The position numbers and the translations under genes were made by a program. The notes below the pieces were generated by a model. It was not told where the DNA came from, ran no database searches, and saw only the letters and a list, made by a program, of their open reading frames with translations. DNA of 15,700 bases from Zygnema cylindricum (lineage: Eukaryota > Streptophyta > Zygnematophyceae > Zygnematales > Zygnemataceae), in the NCBI GenBank assembly GCA_037447655.1, contig JBBHKE010001538.1, forward strand, positions 250,001-265,700, in the 5' to 3' direction. Position 1 is the first letter of the stretch. Every line of letters begins with the position of its first letter. Shown piece by piece: positions 15,404 to 15,700 of the stretch.

Positions 15404-15700
15404 TGTTGAAATTATTAGATTTATAGGGTATTTTCTAGGTCTAAATAGATTAAAATAGGAAAAAGAAAAGGGCGGACATCCTGCCTCCACCTCCTCTCTC
15501 TAGCCACCATACTTGTTGTAGTCACTGAAGGATAGAGAGGGTGGTTGAGCCATGGCTGTTTTAAGTTCATCAAGCAGGTCTAAAGAGTGACTTATGTCAC
15601 TCTCAACAAAAGGTTGAGTCTGGCAGGACTCGAACCTTCGACCGGCAGAGCGAGGCGTAGCCGTCAGCTCTAACTGGTTTGTCGTAGAAGTACGCTACAA
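15404..15700 (+). mobile_element. Possible LTR-retrotransposon terminus, incomplete
   Basis: TGTTGAAATTATTAGATTTA at 15404 looks like the start of a copia-type LTR and lies one base after LTR4. The stretch continues T- and A-rich and then CT-rich. A perfect hairpin AGAGTGAC/GTCACTCT lies at 15584-15603. The right part contains GGACTCGAACC, whose complement GGTTCGAGTCC is a consensus Pol III B box. The window ends before another LTR end could be found, so this is tentative. Confidence 0.3.
15620..15690 (-). other. tRNA-like B-box sequence on the minus strand
   Basis: Read on the minus strand, GGTTCGAGTCC (at about 15628-15638) matches the B-box consensus GGTTCGANTCC, with GTTAGAGC upstream resembling the 3' half of a tRNA D-arm. 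The D and acceptor stems do not close, and the anticodon region is too long. It may be a decayed tRNA or a SINE/LTR-borne tRNA relic. Confidence 0.3.

Noticed and set aside
1-15700. CRISPR array, bacterial operon or prophage
   Set aside because: No regular spaced repeats, and spliced plant gene structure throughout. Nothing prokaryotic was seen.

Overview
The window is nuclear DNA from a land plant. The evidence is a six-exon IQD (IQ67-domain) calmodulin-binding scaffold gene, a plant-only family, with GT-AG introns, surrounded by plant-type transposable elements (copia remnants with a tRNA-iMet primer site, a hAT-like element, MITEs, and a TRIM array). I cannot fix the lineage. The very pyrimidine-rich introns and many long homopolymers are unusual for well-studied angiosperm genomes, and I would consider a non-seed plant without claiming one.

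Layout. Positions 1-2060 are AT-rich and hold a decayed copia-type gag remnant. It is interrupted at 1395-1848 by a short non-autonomous hAT-like element with an exact 8-bp target duplication. A second hAT-like end at 2060 leads into TATCG-rich sequence and then a striking C32/G26 palindrome (2219-2278). Positions 2449-4059 are intergenic, with a tiny MITE and a cluster of GTACGGA heptamers. The IQD gene runs on the + strand from a GA-rich 5' leader (about 4060-4273) through coding exons 4274-4336, 5598-5840, 7731-7888, 8536-8614, 9669-9782 and 10654-11652, giving a predicted 551-residue protein. All exon phases agree. Its introns are dominated by CT microsatellites and C-rich pyrimidine sequence, and intron 4 carries a MITE. 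A purine-rich 3' region follows. Positions 12480-13211 and 13426-14431 show no recognisable gene; a related MITE lies between them.

Positions 14432-15402 are the most interesting part: four tandem copies of a roughly 206-228 bp TG...CA long terminal repeat, with two intact 57-bp internal segments that each contain a primer-binding site and a G-rich purine tract. This is a TRIM (terminal-repeat retrotransposon in miniature). Every LTR carries a 71-nt tRNA-like cloverleaf with A and B boxes, followed by a TTTT Pol III terminator. The arrangement is analogous to the 5S-rRNA-bearing Cassandra TRIMs, but here with a tRNA-like gene. The window closes with the probable start of another LTR and a minus-strand B-box-like sequence.

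There is no operon-type cooperation here: one host gene sits in repeat-rich DNA.
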